A DNA stretch of 64,000 nucleotides from Rothia kristinae NBRC 15354 (GCF_001570865.1 NZ_BCSM01000010.1:42129-106128); one strand, 5' to 3'; shown: positions 45,729 through 54,725, numbered from the stretch's first letter. Numbers and translations are program-made. The notes: a model not told the origin generated them from the letters alone.

Positions 45729-46501
45729 GAGGGGTCCCGGCGGATGACCTTGTGCTGGGCGGCCTGGGCCACCGGGCGCAGGGTCACGGTGTCCAGGGCG
45801 ATGTGGTGCGGCAGGGTCACGGCCAGGACGTTGACGCGGGCGACGTCCTCGGCGGTCAGCGGCTGCTCGACCCCGCGGTACACGGCATCGGCGGCTTCCC
45901 GGGAGCCCAGCCGGTTCAGGGAGAACTCCTCGGTGCGCACCATCCCCGGGCGGATCTCGATCACGCGCACGTTGTGCTCGGCCTCCTCCAGGCGCAGCGC
46001 CTCGGTCAGGCCGCGCTCGGCGAACTTCGCGGCGTTGTAGCCGCCGCCGCCCTCGTAGCCGGCCTCCGCGGCGGTGGAGGTCAGATTCAGCACGGTGCCG
46101 CGCCCGTTGGCGCGCAGGTCCGGCAGGAAGGCGCGGACGGTGTTCAGGGTGCCCAGGACGTTGACCTCGTACATGGCCCGCCAGTCCTCGGGATCGCCGT
46201 CGGCCACGGCGTCCATGCCGATCGCGCCGCCGGAGATGTTCAGCAGCGCGTCCAGCGGTCCGTGCTCCCGCCGCACCCGCTCGGCCAGGGCCGCCACCGC
46301 CTCGGGATCGGTGACGTCCAGGGGGTGCGGGATCACCCCGGTCTGCTCGGCCAGCTCCTCCAGGCGCTCGGCGCGGCGGGCCGCGGCGTACACGGTCCAG
46401 CCCTCGGCGCGCAGCTGACGGGCTGTCTCCCGCCCGATCCCGGAAGACGCTCCGGTGACGACGGCGGTGCGGGTGGTGCTCGATGCGGTGGTCTCGCTCA
46501 T
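45725..46501 (-). CDS. short-chain dehydrogenase/reductase
   Basis: A 258-residue SDR oxidoreductase. The NAD(P)-binding TGASSGIGRETARQL, the NISGG and the catalytic Ser, Tyr and Lys in LTSTAAEAGYEGGGGYNAAK are present. The Arg-rich segment AARRAERLEELA suggests NADP preference. The substrate is not known. The start MSETTASS is the last ATG of a very long shadow frame and is the only one fitting the family. Its stop overlaps the chelatase gene, which may be coupling rather than a shared pathway. Confidence 0.9.
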   Translation of the reverse strand: MSETTASSTTRTAVVTGASSGIGRETARQLRAEGWTVYAAARRAERLEELAEQTGVIPHPLDVTDPEAVAALAERVRREHGPLDALLNISGGAIGMDAVADGDPEDWRAMYEVNVLGTLNTVRAFLPDLRANGRGTVLNLTSTAAEAGYEGGGGYNAAKFAERGLTEALRLEEAEHNVRVIEIRPGMVRTEEFSLNRLGSREAADAVYRGVEQPLTAEDVARVNVLAVTLPHHIALDTVTLRPVAQAAQHKVIRRDPS

Positions 46502-46582
46502 GTCCCCCACCCTAGCGACGCCCGGATGACGATCGTGTGACCCGGACGATGGGAGGTCTTCTGCGGCGGTACCCTCGATGGG

Positions 46583-48508
46583 GTGAGCCTCCCTGCATCC
46601 GCGCCCGTGCGCCACCCGGTCGACCGCGTCCCTCCGTTCCCCCGCCTGGCGGCGCTGGGCGTCCAGCACGTCCTGGCATTCTACGCCGGCGCGGTGATCG
46701 TGCCGCTGCTGATCGCCCAGTCCCTGCACCTGGATGCGGCCACGACGATCCACCTGATCAACGCGGATCTGCTGACCTGCGGTCTGGCCACCCTGATCCA
46801 GTCGGTGGGTCTGGGTCGCCGGGTCGGGGTGCGCCTGCCCATCATCCAGGGCGTCACCACCACCGCCGTCGCCCCGATCATCGCGATCGGGCTGGGGGCC
46901 ACGGACGGGCGCGGCGGCGTCGAGGGCCTGCCGATGATCTACGGGGCCGTGATCGTCTCCGGGCTGTTCACGTTCTTCGCCGCCCCGGTCTTCTCCCGGC
47001 TGCTGCGCTTCTTCCCGCCGGTGGTCACCGGCTCGGTGCTGCTGTGCATGGGCACCTCGCTGCTGGCGGTCTCCGCGAACGACGTCGTGGACCACGCCCA
47101 GGACGCCCCGGACGCCAGGGCCATCGCCTACGCCGCGGGCACCCTGTTGGTGATCGTGCTGGTCCAGCGCTTCTTCCACGGGTTCCTGGGCACCCTCGCG
47201 GTGCTGATCGGGCTGGTGGCCGGCACCGCGGTCGCCCTGCTGCTGGGCGATGCCCACCTGGACGAGGTGGGTCGGGCCGATGCCCTGGGCATCACGACCC
47301 CCTTCTACTTCGGCATCCCGCAGTTCAGCGTCTCGGCGATCCTCATGATGGTCATCGTCATGATGATCACCATGGTGGAGACCACCGGGGACGTGTTCGC
47401 CACCGGGGAGATCGTGAAGAAGCGGATCCGGGCGAAGGACGTGACCGCGGCGATCCGGGCCGACGGCGTCTCCACGACCCTGGGCGGGGTGCTGAACTCC
47501 TTCCCGTACACCTGCTTCGCCCAGAACGTGGGCCTGGTGCGCATCACCGGGGTGAAATCCCGGTGGGTGGCCGCGGCCGCGGCGGTCCTGATGATCGTGC
47601 TCGGGCTGCTGCCCAAGGCCGGGGCCGTCGTCGCCTCGATCCCCTCGCCGGTGCTGGGTGCTGCCTCCCTGGCGCTGTTCGCCAACGTCGCGTGGGTGGG
47701 GATGCAGACCATCGGGCGGGCGGACATGTCCGACAACCGCAACGCGGTGATCGTCACGACCGCCCTGTCGCTGGCGATGCTGGTGACCTTCAAGCCGGAG
47801 ATCGCCCAGGTGCTGCCCTCCTGGGCGCAGATACTGCTCTCCTCCGGGATGATCGCCGGGTCCATCACGGCCATCGTGCTGAACCTGCTGTTCTTCCACG
47901 TGGGTCGCCAGAGCGGCGGGCTCATCGCTCGCTCCCCGGAGGGCGAGGGTCTGACCCTGGAGCAGATCAACGCCCTGGACCGGGAGGGCTTCGTGCGCGC
48001 CCTGGGTGAGCTGTTCAACCGCGAGACCTGGCCGCTGGAGCAGGCCTGGGAGTCCCGACCCTTCGCCGACGTCGCCGCGCTGCGCGAGGCGATCCAGGTG
48101 GCCGTGCTCACCGCGCCCCGCCAGCGGCGCGAGGCCCTGATTCACGACTACCCGGACATGGCCCAGCTGATCACCGCCCCCGAGGAGGAGCACGCCCGGA
48201 TCTCCCGGGACCGCGGCTCCCTGGGGCTGGAGGACCTGGACGATGCGCAGCTGGCGGCCCTGCAGGAGCTGGCCGCCCAGTACCGCGAGCGCTTCGGGAT
48301 GCCGTGGGTGGCGTACCTGTCCACCACGGATTCGGTGGATCGGGTGCTGCGCTCGGGGGTGCGGCGCCTGGCCAACTCGGCCGCGCAGGAGCACCGGGTG
48401 GCGCTGACACAGATCGTGGAGATCGCCAACGACCGCTTCGACGCGCTGCTGGCCGGGGCGAATCCGGTGCGGGCCTCCTGGGATCGGAAGTTCACCGAGC
48501 TGGACTGA
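46583..48508 (+). CDS. NCS2-family xanthine/uracil-type permease fused to an OHCU decarboxylase-like domain
   Basis: A 641-residue fusion. Residues about 20-450 form an NCS2 nucleobase:cation symporter (ALGVQHVLAFYAGAVIVPLL; GITTPFYFGIPQFSV; ETTGDVFATGEI; GGVLNSFPYTCFAQNVGLV; the NGLNSFPY-like QNVG motif). Residues about 457-641 resemble 2-oxo-4-hydroxy-4-carboxy-5-ureidoimidazoline (OHCU) decarboxylase, a urate pathway enzyme. The expected catalytic His in HPDLA reads Tyr (HDYPDMAQL), and the SxxEQxGxG motif reads ISRDRGSLGL, without the Glu and Gln. It thus looks like a urate or xanthine transporter with a regulatory or altered enzyme domain. GTG start; no ureide genes are nearby. Confidence 0.82.
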   Translation: MSLPASAPVRHPVDRVPPFPRLAALGVQHVLAFYAGAVIVPLLIAQSLHLDAATTIHLINADLLTCGLATLIQSVGLGRRVGVRLPIIQGVTTTAVAPIIAIGLGATDGRGGVEGLPMIYGAVIVSGLFTFFAAPVFSRLLRFFPPVVTGSVLLCMGTSLLAVSANDVVDHAQDAPDARAIAYAAGTLLVIVLVQRFFHGFLGTLAVLIGLVAGTAVALLLGDAHLDEVGRADALGITTPFYFGIPQFSVSAILMMVIVMMITMVETTGDVFATGEIVKKRIRAKDVTAAIRADGVSTTLGGVLNSFPYTCFAQNVGLVRITGVKSRWVAAAAAVLMIVLGLLPKAGAVVASIPSPVLGAASLALFANVAWVGMQTIGRADMSDNRNAVIVTTALSLAMLVTFKPEIAQVLPSWAQILLSSGMIAGSITAIVLNLLFFHVGRQSGGLIARSPEGEGLTLEQINALDREGFVRALGELFNRETWPLEQAWESRPFADVAALREAIQVAVLTAPRQRREALIHDYPDMAQLITAPEEEHARISRDRGSLGLEDLDDAQLAALQELAAQYRERFGMPWVAYLSTTDSVDRVLRSGVRRLANSAAQEHRVALTQIVEIANDRFDALLAGANPVRASWDRKFTELD

Positions 48509-48592
48509 CCGGGCCGGAGCCGATCCGGACCGGGTGGAGCCGGGCCCGGTGGGCCGACGGCTCACGGCGGCGTGCGTGAGACAATGGGCGGC

Positions 48593-51238
48593 ATGGCTGA
48601 GATCAACCAGGGCACAGACGCGCCCGCACGCACCACCGTCCCCGACAAGCCCGGACTGGAGGGCCTGGAGGAGAAGTACTCGCAGGCCTGGCGGAAGGCC
48701 GGGACCTATGCCTTCGACGCGCAGACCAGCCGCGAGCAGGTCTACTCCATCGACACTCCCCCGCCCACGGCGTCGGGCTCCCTGCACGTGGGACACATGT
48801 TCTCCTACACGCAGACGGATGTGATCGCCCGCTACCAGCGGATGCGCGGGAAGAACGTGTTCTACCCGCTGGGCTGGGACGATAACGGCCTGCCGACCGA
48901 GCGGCGGGTGCAGAACTACTACGGGGTGCGCTGCGACCCGTCGAAGCCGTACGTGGAGGGGTATCGCCCGCCGGAGAAGCCGGCGCGCAACCAGCGGGAC
49001 TGGGATGTGATCTCCCGGCAGAACTTCATCGAGCTGTGCGAGGAGCTGGCGGTCGAAGACGAGAAGGTCTTCGAGCACCTGTTCATGACCCTGGGCCTGT
49101 CCGTGGACTGGGATCGCACGTATCGGACCATCGACGCCCATTCCCGCCGGGTTTCCCAGCGGGCGTTCCTGCGGGATCTGGCGGCCGGCAACGCCTACAT
49201 GGCCGAGGCCCCGACCATGTGGGACGTCACCTTCCGCACCGCGGTGGCCCAGGCGGAGCTGGAGGACAAGGAGCGCGAGGGCGCCTACCACCGGATCTCC
49301 TTCCACCGGCCCGACGGGCAGAAGGTGTGGATCGAGACCACCCGCCCGGAGCTGCTGCCCTCCTGTGTGGCCCTGGTGGCGCACCCGGAGGATGAGCGGT
49401 ACCGAGAGCTGTTCGACACCACCGTGACCTCGCCGCTGTTCGGCGTCGAGGTTCCGGTGAAGGCCCACGAGCTGGCGCAGCCGGACAAGGGCGCGGGGAT
49501 CGCGATGATCTGCACCTTCGGCGACACCACGGACGTGACCTGGTGGCGGGAGCTGGATCTGCCGACCCGCGCGCTGATCGGCCGGGACGGGCGCTTCGCC
49601 CGGGAGGTCCCGGAATGGATCACCGACGAGGACGCCCGGGCCCGCTACGAGCGGATCGCCGGGGCCACCGTGTTCACCGCGCAGAAGACCGTGGTGGAGA
49701 TGCTCGGGGAGAACGGGGAGATGGAGGGTGAGCCGCGGCGGATCACCCACCCGGTGAAGTTCTACGAGAAGGGGGACAAGCCCCTGGAGATCGTGACCTC
49801 CCGGCAGTGGTACCTGCGCAACGGCGGTCGCGACGAGGACCGGCGGAGGACGATGATCGAGCGGGGTCGGGAGATCTCCTGGCACCCGGCGTTCATGCGC
49901 AGCCGGTACGAGAACTGGGTGGAGGGCCTGAACGGGGACTGGCTGGTCTCCCGCCAGCGGTTCTTCGGCGTGCCCTTCCCCGTGTGGTACCCGGTGGATG
50001 AGCACGGGGAGCCGGACTACTCCTCCCCCATCCTGCCCGCCGAGGAGCAGCTGCCGGTGGATCCGGCCGCACAGGCCCCGGCCGGCTACGCCGAGGGTCA
50101 GCGGGATCAGCCCGGCGGGTTCACCGCGGACCCGGATGTGCTGGACACCTGGGCCACCTCCTCCCTGACCCCGCAGATCGCGACCGGGTGGGGCGAGGAC
50201 GACGGGCTGCACGCCAGCACGTTCCCGATGGATCTGCGTCCGCAGGGCCACGACATCATCCGCACCTGGCTGTTCTCCACCGCGGTGCGCGCGGATTCCC
50301 TGGAGGATTCCGTGCCGTGGCGGCACACGGCCCTGTCCGGGTGGATCCTGGATCCGGACCGGAAGAAGATGTCCAAGTCCAAGGGCAACGTGGTGGTGCC
50401 CCACGAGGTGCTGGACAAGTACGGGGCCGACGCCGTGCGCTACTGGGCCGCCTCGGCCCGCCTCGGGGCGGACACCGCCTACGACGAGGGGCAGATGAAG
50501 ATCGGCCGGCGTCTGGCGATCAAGCTGCTCAACGCCTCCAAGTTCGTGCTCATGCAGGGGGTCACCGCGGATTCGGTGATCGGCCGCGGCGCGGACGCGA
50601 CGGTGGTGGTCAACGGGCTGGATCGGGCCCTGCTGGCCCGGCTGGAGCAGGTGGTGCGGGAGGCCACGCAGGCCTTCGAGGACTACGAGTACGCCAAGGC
50701 CCTGCAGCTGACCGAGACCTTCTTCTGGACCTTCACGGATGACTACGTGGAGCTGGTCAAGGACCGGGCCTACGGCGGGCGCGGTGAGGCCGAGCAGGCC
50801 TCGGTGCACGCGGCGCTGGCCACGACCCTGGACGCGCTGCTGCGGCTGTTCGCCCCGTTCCTGCCCTTCGCCACGGAGGAGGTGTGGTCCTGGTGGCGCG
50901 GCGGCGTCGAGCAGGGCGCCTCGGTGCACCGGGCCGAGTGGCCGAGCACGCAGGCTTACGCGGGCGTGACCGGGCAGGCGGAGGTCCTCGACGTCGTCGG
51001 CCGCGCCCTGTCCGGGGTGCGCAAGGCCAAGTCCGAGGCGAAGGTCAAGCAGCGCACCGAGGTCCTCGAGGCCACCGTGCGCGCCGAGCAGGCCGTGCTG
51101 GACCTGCTGGCCGAGGGCGCGGAGGACCTGAAGGCCGCGGGCAACGTCCGCGAGCTGCGGCTGCTCGCGCAGACCGGAGCGGAGCTGGCCGTGGCCTCGG
51201 TGCACCTGGCCGCCGAGGACGCCGCCGATGCCCGCTGA
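48593..51238 (+). CDS. valS: valyl-tRNA synthetase
   Basis: A class I synthetase, about 881 residues, charging tRNA-Val. The HIGH motif is PPPTASGSLHVGHMFSYTQTD, the KMSKS motif DRKKMSKSKGN, and a CP1 editing domain lies between; a basic coiled C-terminal part follows. The HVGHMFSYTQTD form is the archaeal-like ValS type found in some actinobacteria. The ATG at 48593 (MAEINQ) was taken instead of an upstream GTG because GACAAT at 48580-48585 could be a -10 that would make this an almost leaderless transcript; an ATG at 48584 is the alternative. The next gene starts inside the last codons. Confidence 0.94.
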   Translation: MAEINQGTDAPARTTVPDKPGLEGLEEKYSQAWRKAGTYAFDAQTSREQVYSIDTPPPTASGSLHVGHMFSYTQTDVIARYQRMRGKNVFYPLGWDDNGLPTERRVQNYYGVRCDPSKPYVEGYRPPEKPARNQRDWDVISRQNFIELCEELAVEDEKVFEHLFMTLGLSVDWDRTYRTIDAHSRRVSQRAFLRDLAAGNAYMAEAPTMWDVTFRTAVAQAELEDKEREGAYHRISFHRPDGQKVWIETTRPELLPSCVALVAHPEDERYRELFDTTVTSPLFGVEVPVKAHELAQPDKGAGIAMICTFGDTTDVTWWRELDLPTRALIGRDGRFAREVPEWITDEDARARYERIAGATVFTAQKTVVEMLGENGEMEGEPRRITHPVKFYEKGDKPLEIVTSRQWYLRNGGRDEDRRRTMIERGREISWHPAFMRSRYENWVEGLNGDWLVSRQRFFGVPFPVWYPVDEHGEPDYSSPILPAEEQLPVDPAAQAPAGYAEGQRDQPGGFTADPDVLDTWATSSLTPQIATGWGEDDGLHASTFPMDLRPQGHDIIRTWLFSTAVRADSLEDSVPWRHTALSGWILDPDRKKMSKSKGNVVVPHEVLDKYGADAVRYWAASARLGADTAYDEGQMKIGRRLAIKLLNASKFVLMQGVTADSVIGRGADATVVVNGLDRALLARLEQVVREATQAFEDYEYAKALQLTETFFWTFTDDYVELVKDRAYGGRGEAEQASVHAALATTLDALLRLFAPFLPFATEEVWSWWRGGVEQGASVHRAEWPSTQAYAGVTGQAEVLDVVGRALSGVRKAKSEAKVKQRTEVLEATVRAEQAVLDLLAEGAEDLKAAGNVRELRLLAQTGAELAVASVHLAAEDAADAR

Positions 51239-51527
51239 GCGCTCCGAGACCGAGCAGCCGCGCCCGGCGGTCGAGGCGGAAGCCTCGCCCGCCGGGCGCG
51301 GCCCGTCCCGCTACGCCACCTCCGAGGGCCGCGGGCGGGACCCGCACTACCCCGAGTACCAGGGGGATACGGATCAGACTCAGCAGACCCGCTTGCAGCA
51401 GCAGCTGCAGGACGAGCGGCGCCTGATCGACGACTGGCCGGACAAGGTCTACTTCATCCTGGCCGGGCTCGCCTCGATCTGGCTGGCCGTGGTGGCCCTG
51501 ACCCAGGCCGTGCACATGAGCTGGTGA
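51228..51527 (+). CDS. small single-helix membrane protein overlapping valS
   Basis: A 99-residue protein with a long polar N-terminus (Glu/Arg/Gln-rich, repeated QTQQTRLQQQLQDERRL, probably helical) and one C-terminal membrane helix KVYFILAGLASIWLAVVALTQ. I do not recognise it. Its ATG overlaps the valS end by 11 bases and the next gene begins three bases after its stop, so it is co-translated with both. It may act with the LssY-like protein that follows. Confidence 0.72.
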   Translation: MPAERSETEQPRPAVEAEASPAGRGPSRYATSEGRGRDPHYPEYQGDTDQTQQTRLQQQLQDERRLIDDWPDKVYFILAGLASIWLAVVALTQAVHMSW

Positions 51528-51530
51528 TCG

Positions 51531-52820
51531 GTGCTGTTCATCCTGATCTTCTGGGGGCTGGCGGCGTACCTGGCCCTGCCGCGTTTCCACCGGATCATGA
51601 CGACCATCTACGTCCCGGACTACTTCTTCGGCCGCACCCAGACCGGTGACGGCCTGCTCGGGGATCCGGTGAACCTGGCGTTCCTGGCGGAGGAGGACGA
51701 CATCCACGAGGCGATGCGCCGGGCCGGGTGGACGATGGCGGAGCCGGTGACGCTGAAGAGCTCGTGGCAGATCATCATCTCCTCGCTGACCAAGCGCTCC
51801 TACCCGTCCGCGCCGGTCTCCCCGCTGCTGCTGTTCGGGCGCCGCCAGGATTTCGCGTACCAGCAGGAGGTGGACGGCAACCCGTCCAAGCGCCATCACG
51901 TGCGCTTCTGGAAGACCCCGGAGGACTGGATGCTGCCGGGCGGGCAGCGGGCGGACTGGGTCGCGGCCGCGACCTACGACAACGCCGTCGGGCTGTCCCT
52001 GTTCACCCTGCAGGTCACCCACAAGGTGGATGCGGCCACGGACCTGGAGCGGGATTACGTGGTCCAGACGCTTGGCTACACCAGCCCCGAGGCTTCGGTC
52101 CGGGTGCTGGAGGGGTTCATGAGCGGGTACAACTCCCGCAACGGCGGCGGGGACCAGATCCGCACGGACGGGAACCTGCCCATCGTGGACCTGGACGAGG
52201 TGGTGCCCGGGGACCACGAGGAGGATTCCGGGGAGCAGGCCCGCGGGCCGCGCGGACACCGGAACCTCTCCCAGCTGGCCGAGAAGGCGCCGCCGCAGGT
52301 CTGGCTGGCCGGGGCGCTGGTCTCGCTGGTGGCCCTGCTGCAGATGGGACGCAGCCTGTACCGGCTGTTCACCCCGGAGTTCACCCGGTCGGTGCGCGAG
52401 CAGCGGCTGATCGACGCGGCGGAGGCCTTCGCCGCGGACACGGGCAGCGACCTGTGGGATGTGACCCTTGCGCTGGTGACGGCGGCGATCGCCGTGATCG
52501 CGCTGGTGCAGGTGCTGCTGGCGATCAACGTGGTGCGCGGGCGGTACCGGGCCCGGCAGATCAGCCTGGCCCTGCTGCTGGTCAGCTTCGTGGCCACCGC
52601 GGTGGAGGTGTTCAACGGGACGGCGGACTCCTCGATCACCTACGCGGTGTTCGTGGTGATGGCCAGCCAGGTGTTCGCGATGATCGAGTACACCTCGGAT
52701 GACGCGATCAACTACACGTGGGCGGCCCGCCAGACGCTGCGCCGGCGCAAGGCGCAGAAGCGGAAGGATCGGCGCGAGACCCGGAGCGCGGCGCGCGGCG
52801 GATCCTCCGACCGGGGGTGA
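51531..52820 (+). CDS. LssY C-terminal domain membrane protein
   Basis: A 429-residue membrane protein. The soluble region after the first helix matches the LssY_C pattern: GDPVNLAFLAEEDDIHEAMRRAGW then APVSPLLLFGRRQDFAYQQE then KRHHVRFWKTPEDW. Helices lie at the N-terminus (FILIFWGLAAYLAL) and three in the second half, ending in a basic tail. LssY domains occur with PAP2 phosphatases in other bacteria; the function here is unknown. The GTG start follows closely on the upstream small membrane gene. A hairpin terminator follows. Confidence 0.78.
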   Translation: MLFILIFWGLAAYLALPRFHRIMTTIYVPDYFFGRTQTGDGLLGDPVNLAFLAEEDDIHEAMRRAGWTMAEPVTLKSSWQIIISSLTKRSYPSAPVSPLLLFGRRQDFAYQQEVDGNPSKRHHVRFWKTPEDWMLPGGQRADWVAAATYDNAVGLSLFTLQVTHKVDAATDLERDYVVQTLGYTSPEASVRVLEGFMSGYNSRNGGGDQIRTDGNLPIVDLDEVVPGDHEEDSGEQARGPRGHRNLSQLAEKAPPQVWLAGALVSLVALLQMGRSLYRLFTPEFTRSVREQRLIDAAEAFAADTGSDLWDVTLALVTAAIAVIALVQVLLAINVVRGRYRARQISLALLLVSFVATAVEVFNGTADSSITYAVFVVMASQVFAMIEYTSDDAINYTWAARQTLRRRKAQKRKDRRETRSAARGGSSDRG

Positions 52821-52863
52821 GCCCCGGCGGGCACGAGGGCGCGGGAGCCGCCCCGATGCGCGC

Positions 52864-52910
52864 AGGCCCCGGCCGCCCTTCCCGGGATCGGGAATCGGCG
52901 GCCGGGGCCT
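52864..52910. terminator. bidirectional hairpin between LssY-like and DsbA-like genes
   Basis: A perfect 14-base-pair stem (AGGCCCCGGCCGCC and complement) with a 19-base loop, followed by TTCGCTC, between converging genes. Confidence 0.75.
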
Positions 52911-52934
52911 TCGCTCGCGGCGGGGTCGGGCGGC

Positions 52935-53555
52935 TCAGTCGAACTGCGGTCCGCGGGTGCGGGAGCGCTTCAGCTCGAAGAACCCCTCGTAGGAGGCCAG
53001 GGCGAGCGCCCCGTCCCAGACCTTTCCGGCCTCCTCGCCCGTCGGCGCCGGGGACATGACGGGGCCGAAGAACGCCGCACCTTCCAACGCGATGATGGGC
53101 ACGCCGACGTCGTCTCCGACCAGCTTCAGCGCGCGGGCGTTGGAGGCGCGCAGGGCGTCGTCGTAGGTGTCCTTCTCGGCCTCCTCGGCCAGCTCCGCCG
53201 GCAGCCCGGTCTGCTCCAGGGCCCGCTCGATGGCCTCGCGGAGGCGCTTGGTCTCGTCCTGCTCCCCGGTGTTCTCCGGGTGGATCGCGGTGCCGACGGC
53301 GTCGTAGAAGGCCTTGACCTTCTCCTGCCCCTGGGTCTCGCGCACGGCCATGGCCACGCGGGCCGGTCCCCGGGAGCGGTCCAGGTGGGCGCGGTAGTCG
53401 GCGGGGATGTCCTTGTCCTCGTTGAGGAGGCTCAGGCTGAAGGGATTCCAGGTGACCTCGACGTCGCGGATGCCCCCCACCTCGGTCATCCAGCGGGAGG
53501 TCATCCAGGCCCACGGGCAGATGGGATCGAACCAGTACTCGACCTTCTCGGTCAT
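52935..53555 (-). CDS. DsbA-family protein, mycothiol-dependent nitroreductase (Rv2466c)-like
   Basis: A 206-residue thioredoxin-fold protein with an inserted helical domain. The N-terminal motif WFDPICPWAWMTSRW is that of the Rv2466c family, but the usual CPWC appears as CPWA, so only one active-site Cys remains. The late cis-Pro loop is DDVGVPIIALEGAAFFGPVMSPAPTG. Rv2466c uses mycothiol to reduce nitro compounds and peroxide-type stress products; a one-Cys form could still work by glutaredoxin-like monothiol chemistry. Gene order near rpiB, tig and pepN is common in relatives. Confidence 0.85.
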   Translation of the reverse strand: MTEKVEYWFDPICPWAWMTSRWMTEVGGIRDVEVTWNPFSLSLLNEDKDIPADYRAHLDRSRGPARVAMAVRETQGQEKVKAFYDAVGTAIHPENTGEQDETKRLREAIERALEQTGLPAELAEEAEKDTYDDALRASNARALKLVGDDVGVPIIALEGAAFFGPVMSPAPTGEEAGKVWDGALALASYEGFFELKRSRTRGPQFD

Positions 53556-53633
53556 GGCGTGTGCTCCTTCTCGGGTCGCGTCGGGCCCCTTCCGGGGCCG
53601 CTGCCGTCCAGCACAGCCGCGCAGGAACCCCGA

Positions 53634-53897
53634 TTATTCCCCGGCGGCGCTCCGACTGCGCAGCTGGCGCAGCTCCCAGCGGAAGCAGAGCGCCGCCGCG
53701 ATCACCCCGACGGCCAGCTCCGCCCCGAGGATGATCCCGTCCACCGCGGTCACCGCCCCGCCGAGAAGCACGATGAGGCCGAACAGCGCCAGGCAGGCCA
53801 GCCAGGCGCCCAGCCCGCAGCCGATCCGCCAGCCGATCGCTTGCGGGCTGGTGCGGCGGTAGCGGGTTTAGGTGACCTCGGGGATCCATCGATTCAT
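53634..53897 (-). pseudogene. small two-helix membrane protein gene interrupted by TAA
   Basis: An ATG at 53897 starts MNRWIPEVT and codon 10 is TAA. The same frame then stays open for 77 more codons to a second TAA at 53634, encoding TRYRRTSPQAIGWRIG, then two hydrophobic helices (WLACLALFGLIVLLGGAV and GAELAVGVIAAALCF) and a basic end. The ATG has a ribosome site (GAGTGAG) and lies three bases after the stop of the gene upstream, as in an operon. No other start fits the second part well. It is probably a nonsense mutation; a sequencing error is possible. Confidence 0.6.
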
Positions 53898-53900
53898 GGC

Positions 53901-54092
53901 TCACTCGATGAGGACGCCCACGACCACGGCCACGGCGAGGCCCAGCAGGGAGGACGGCGCGATCCACGGGTCATCCCCGCGGAACGCGGTCCACACCAGC
54001 ACGGCCGCGACCACGCCGAGCGGCTGGGCGAGCCCGCGCAGCCCCAGCTTCCAGGGGGCCGGCGCCTCAGGTGCGGAGGGCGGGCTCATCAT
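53901..54092 (-). CDS. small membrane protein, 63 residues
   Basis: A small protein starting MMSPPSAPEAPAPWK with two hydrophobic segments (LAQPLGVVAAVLVWTAF and ASSLLGLAVAVVVGVLIE-like PSSLLGLAVAVVVGV). No family recognised. GAGAGGAGA lies at a good distance before the first ATG. It is followed within three bases by the interrupted gene, so both form a short operon. The two proteins may once have worked together. Confidence 0.6.
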   Translation of the reverse strand: MMSPPSAPEAPAPWKLGLRGLAQPLGVVAAVLVWTAFRGDDPWIAPSSLLGLAVAVVVGVLIE

Positions 54093-54180
54093 CAGGCCGT
54101 CTCCTCTCGGCGTGCTGTGATCTCCAGAACAACAGAGGTGGAACCGGAGAGTCAAGGCCGGTCCCGCCCCGGGCACGCGG

Positions 54181-54639
54181 CTAGAGGGAGGGCGACGCGT
54201 CGTCCCGCTCCCTCGCGATCTCCTCCATCCGGCGCACCCCGGCGAGGTAGGACACAGCGGAGAACACCGCCATGGCCGCGAGGACGATGATCATCAGGGT
54301 CGCGTTGCCGAAGATGCTGAAGCGGTAGGTCGCCGCGGTGCGGCTGACGATGAAGGCCGCTGCGATCCACGCGGTGACGAACAGGAACGGGACGAGGGCC
54401 CGCCAGAGGATCATCCGGCGGGAGGAGTACTTGGCCCGCTCCAGCTCGGGGTCCTTCGCATCGGCCAGCGTCCGCGGCAGCAGCGCCAGACCCGCCACGA
54501 AGCCGATCACGATCGGCACCAGCGCCCAGTTCTGGGAGCGCTCCTGCGGGATGCCCAGGACGACGCCGAGAAAGATCGCCGACGTCGTGAGAAACGGGGA
54601 CCCGTATTCGCGGATCAGGACCTTGGGGATGCTGTGCAC
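54181..54639 (-). CDS. hypothetical four-helix membrane protein
   Basis: A 152-residue protein with about four membrane helices: [53 protein letters not shown] and [20 protein letters not shown]. The cytoplasmic loop after helix 2 ([16 protein letters not shown]) and the tail are charged. I recognise no family. The GTG start lacks a strong ribosome site. It sits between clpX and the small membrane genes, all on the minus strand. Confidence 0.65.
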   Translation of the reverse strand: MHSIPKVLIREYGSPFLTTSAIFLGVVLGIPQERSQNWALVPIVIGFVAGLALLPRTLADAKDPELERAKYSSRRMILWRALVPFLFVTAWIAAAFIVSRTAATYRFSIFGNATLMIIVLAAMAVFSAVSYLAGVRRMEEIARERDDASPSL

Positions 54640-54725
54640 GATGCTGCGGACTCCTTGCGTTCATGGATGAGGTCTGACGACGGGATCGGCCGGAACAGTG
54701 TCCCGGTACCCTCGGACCGGGAAAC

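Noticed and set aside
45725..51205. A minus-strand open frame of over 1800 codons
   Set aside because: It runs antisense over valS and the permease; only the last 258 codons (45725-46501) form a real SDR gene. The rest is His/Gln/Gly/Arg-rich, typical of shadow frames in GC-rich DNA.
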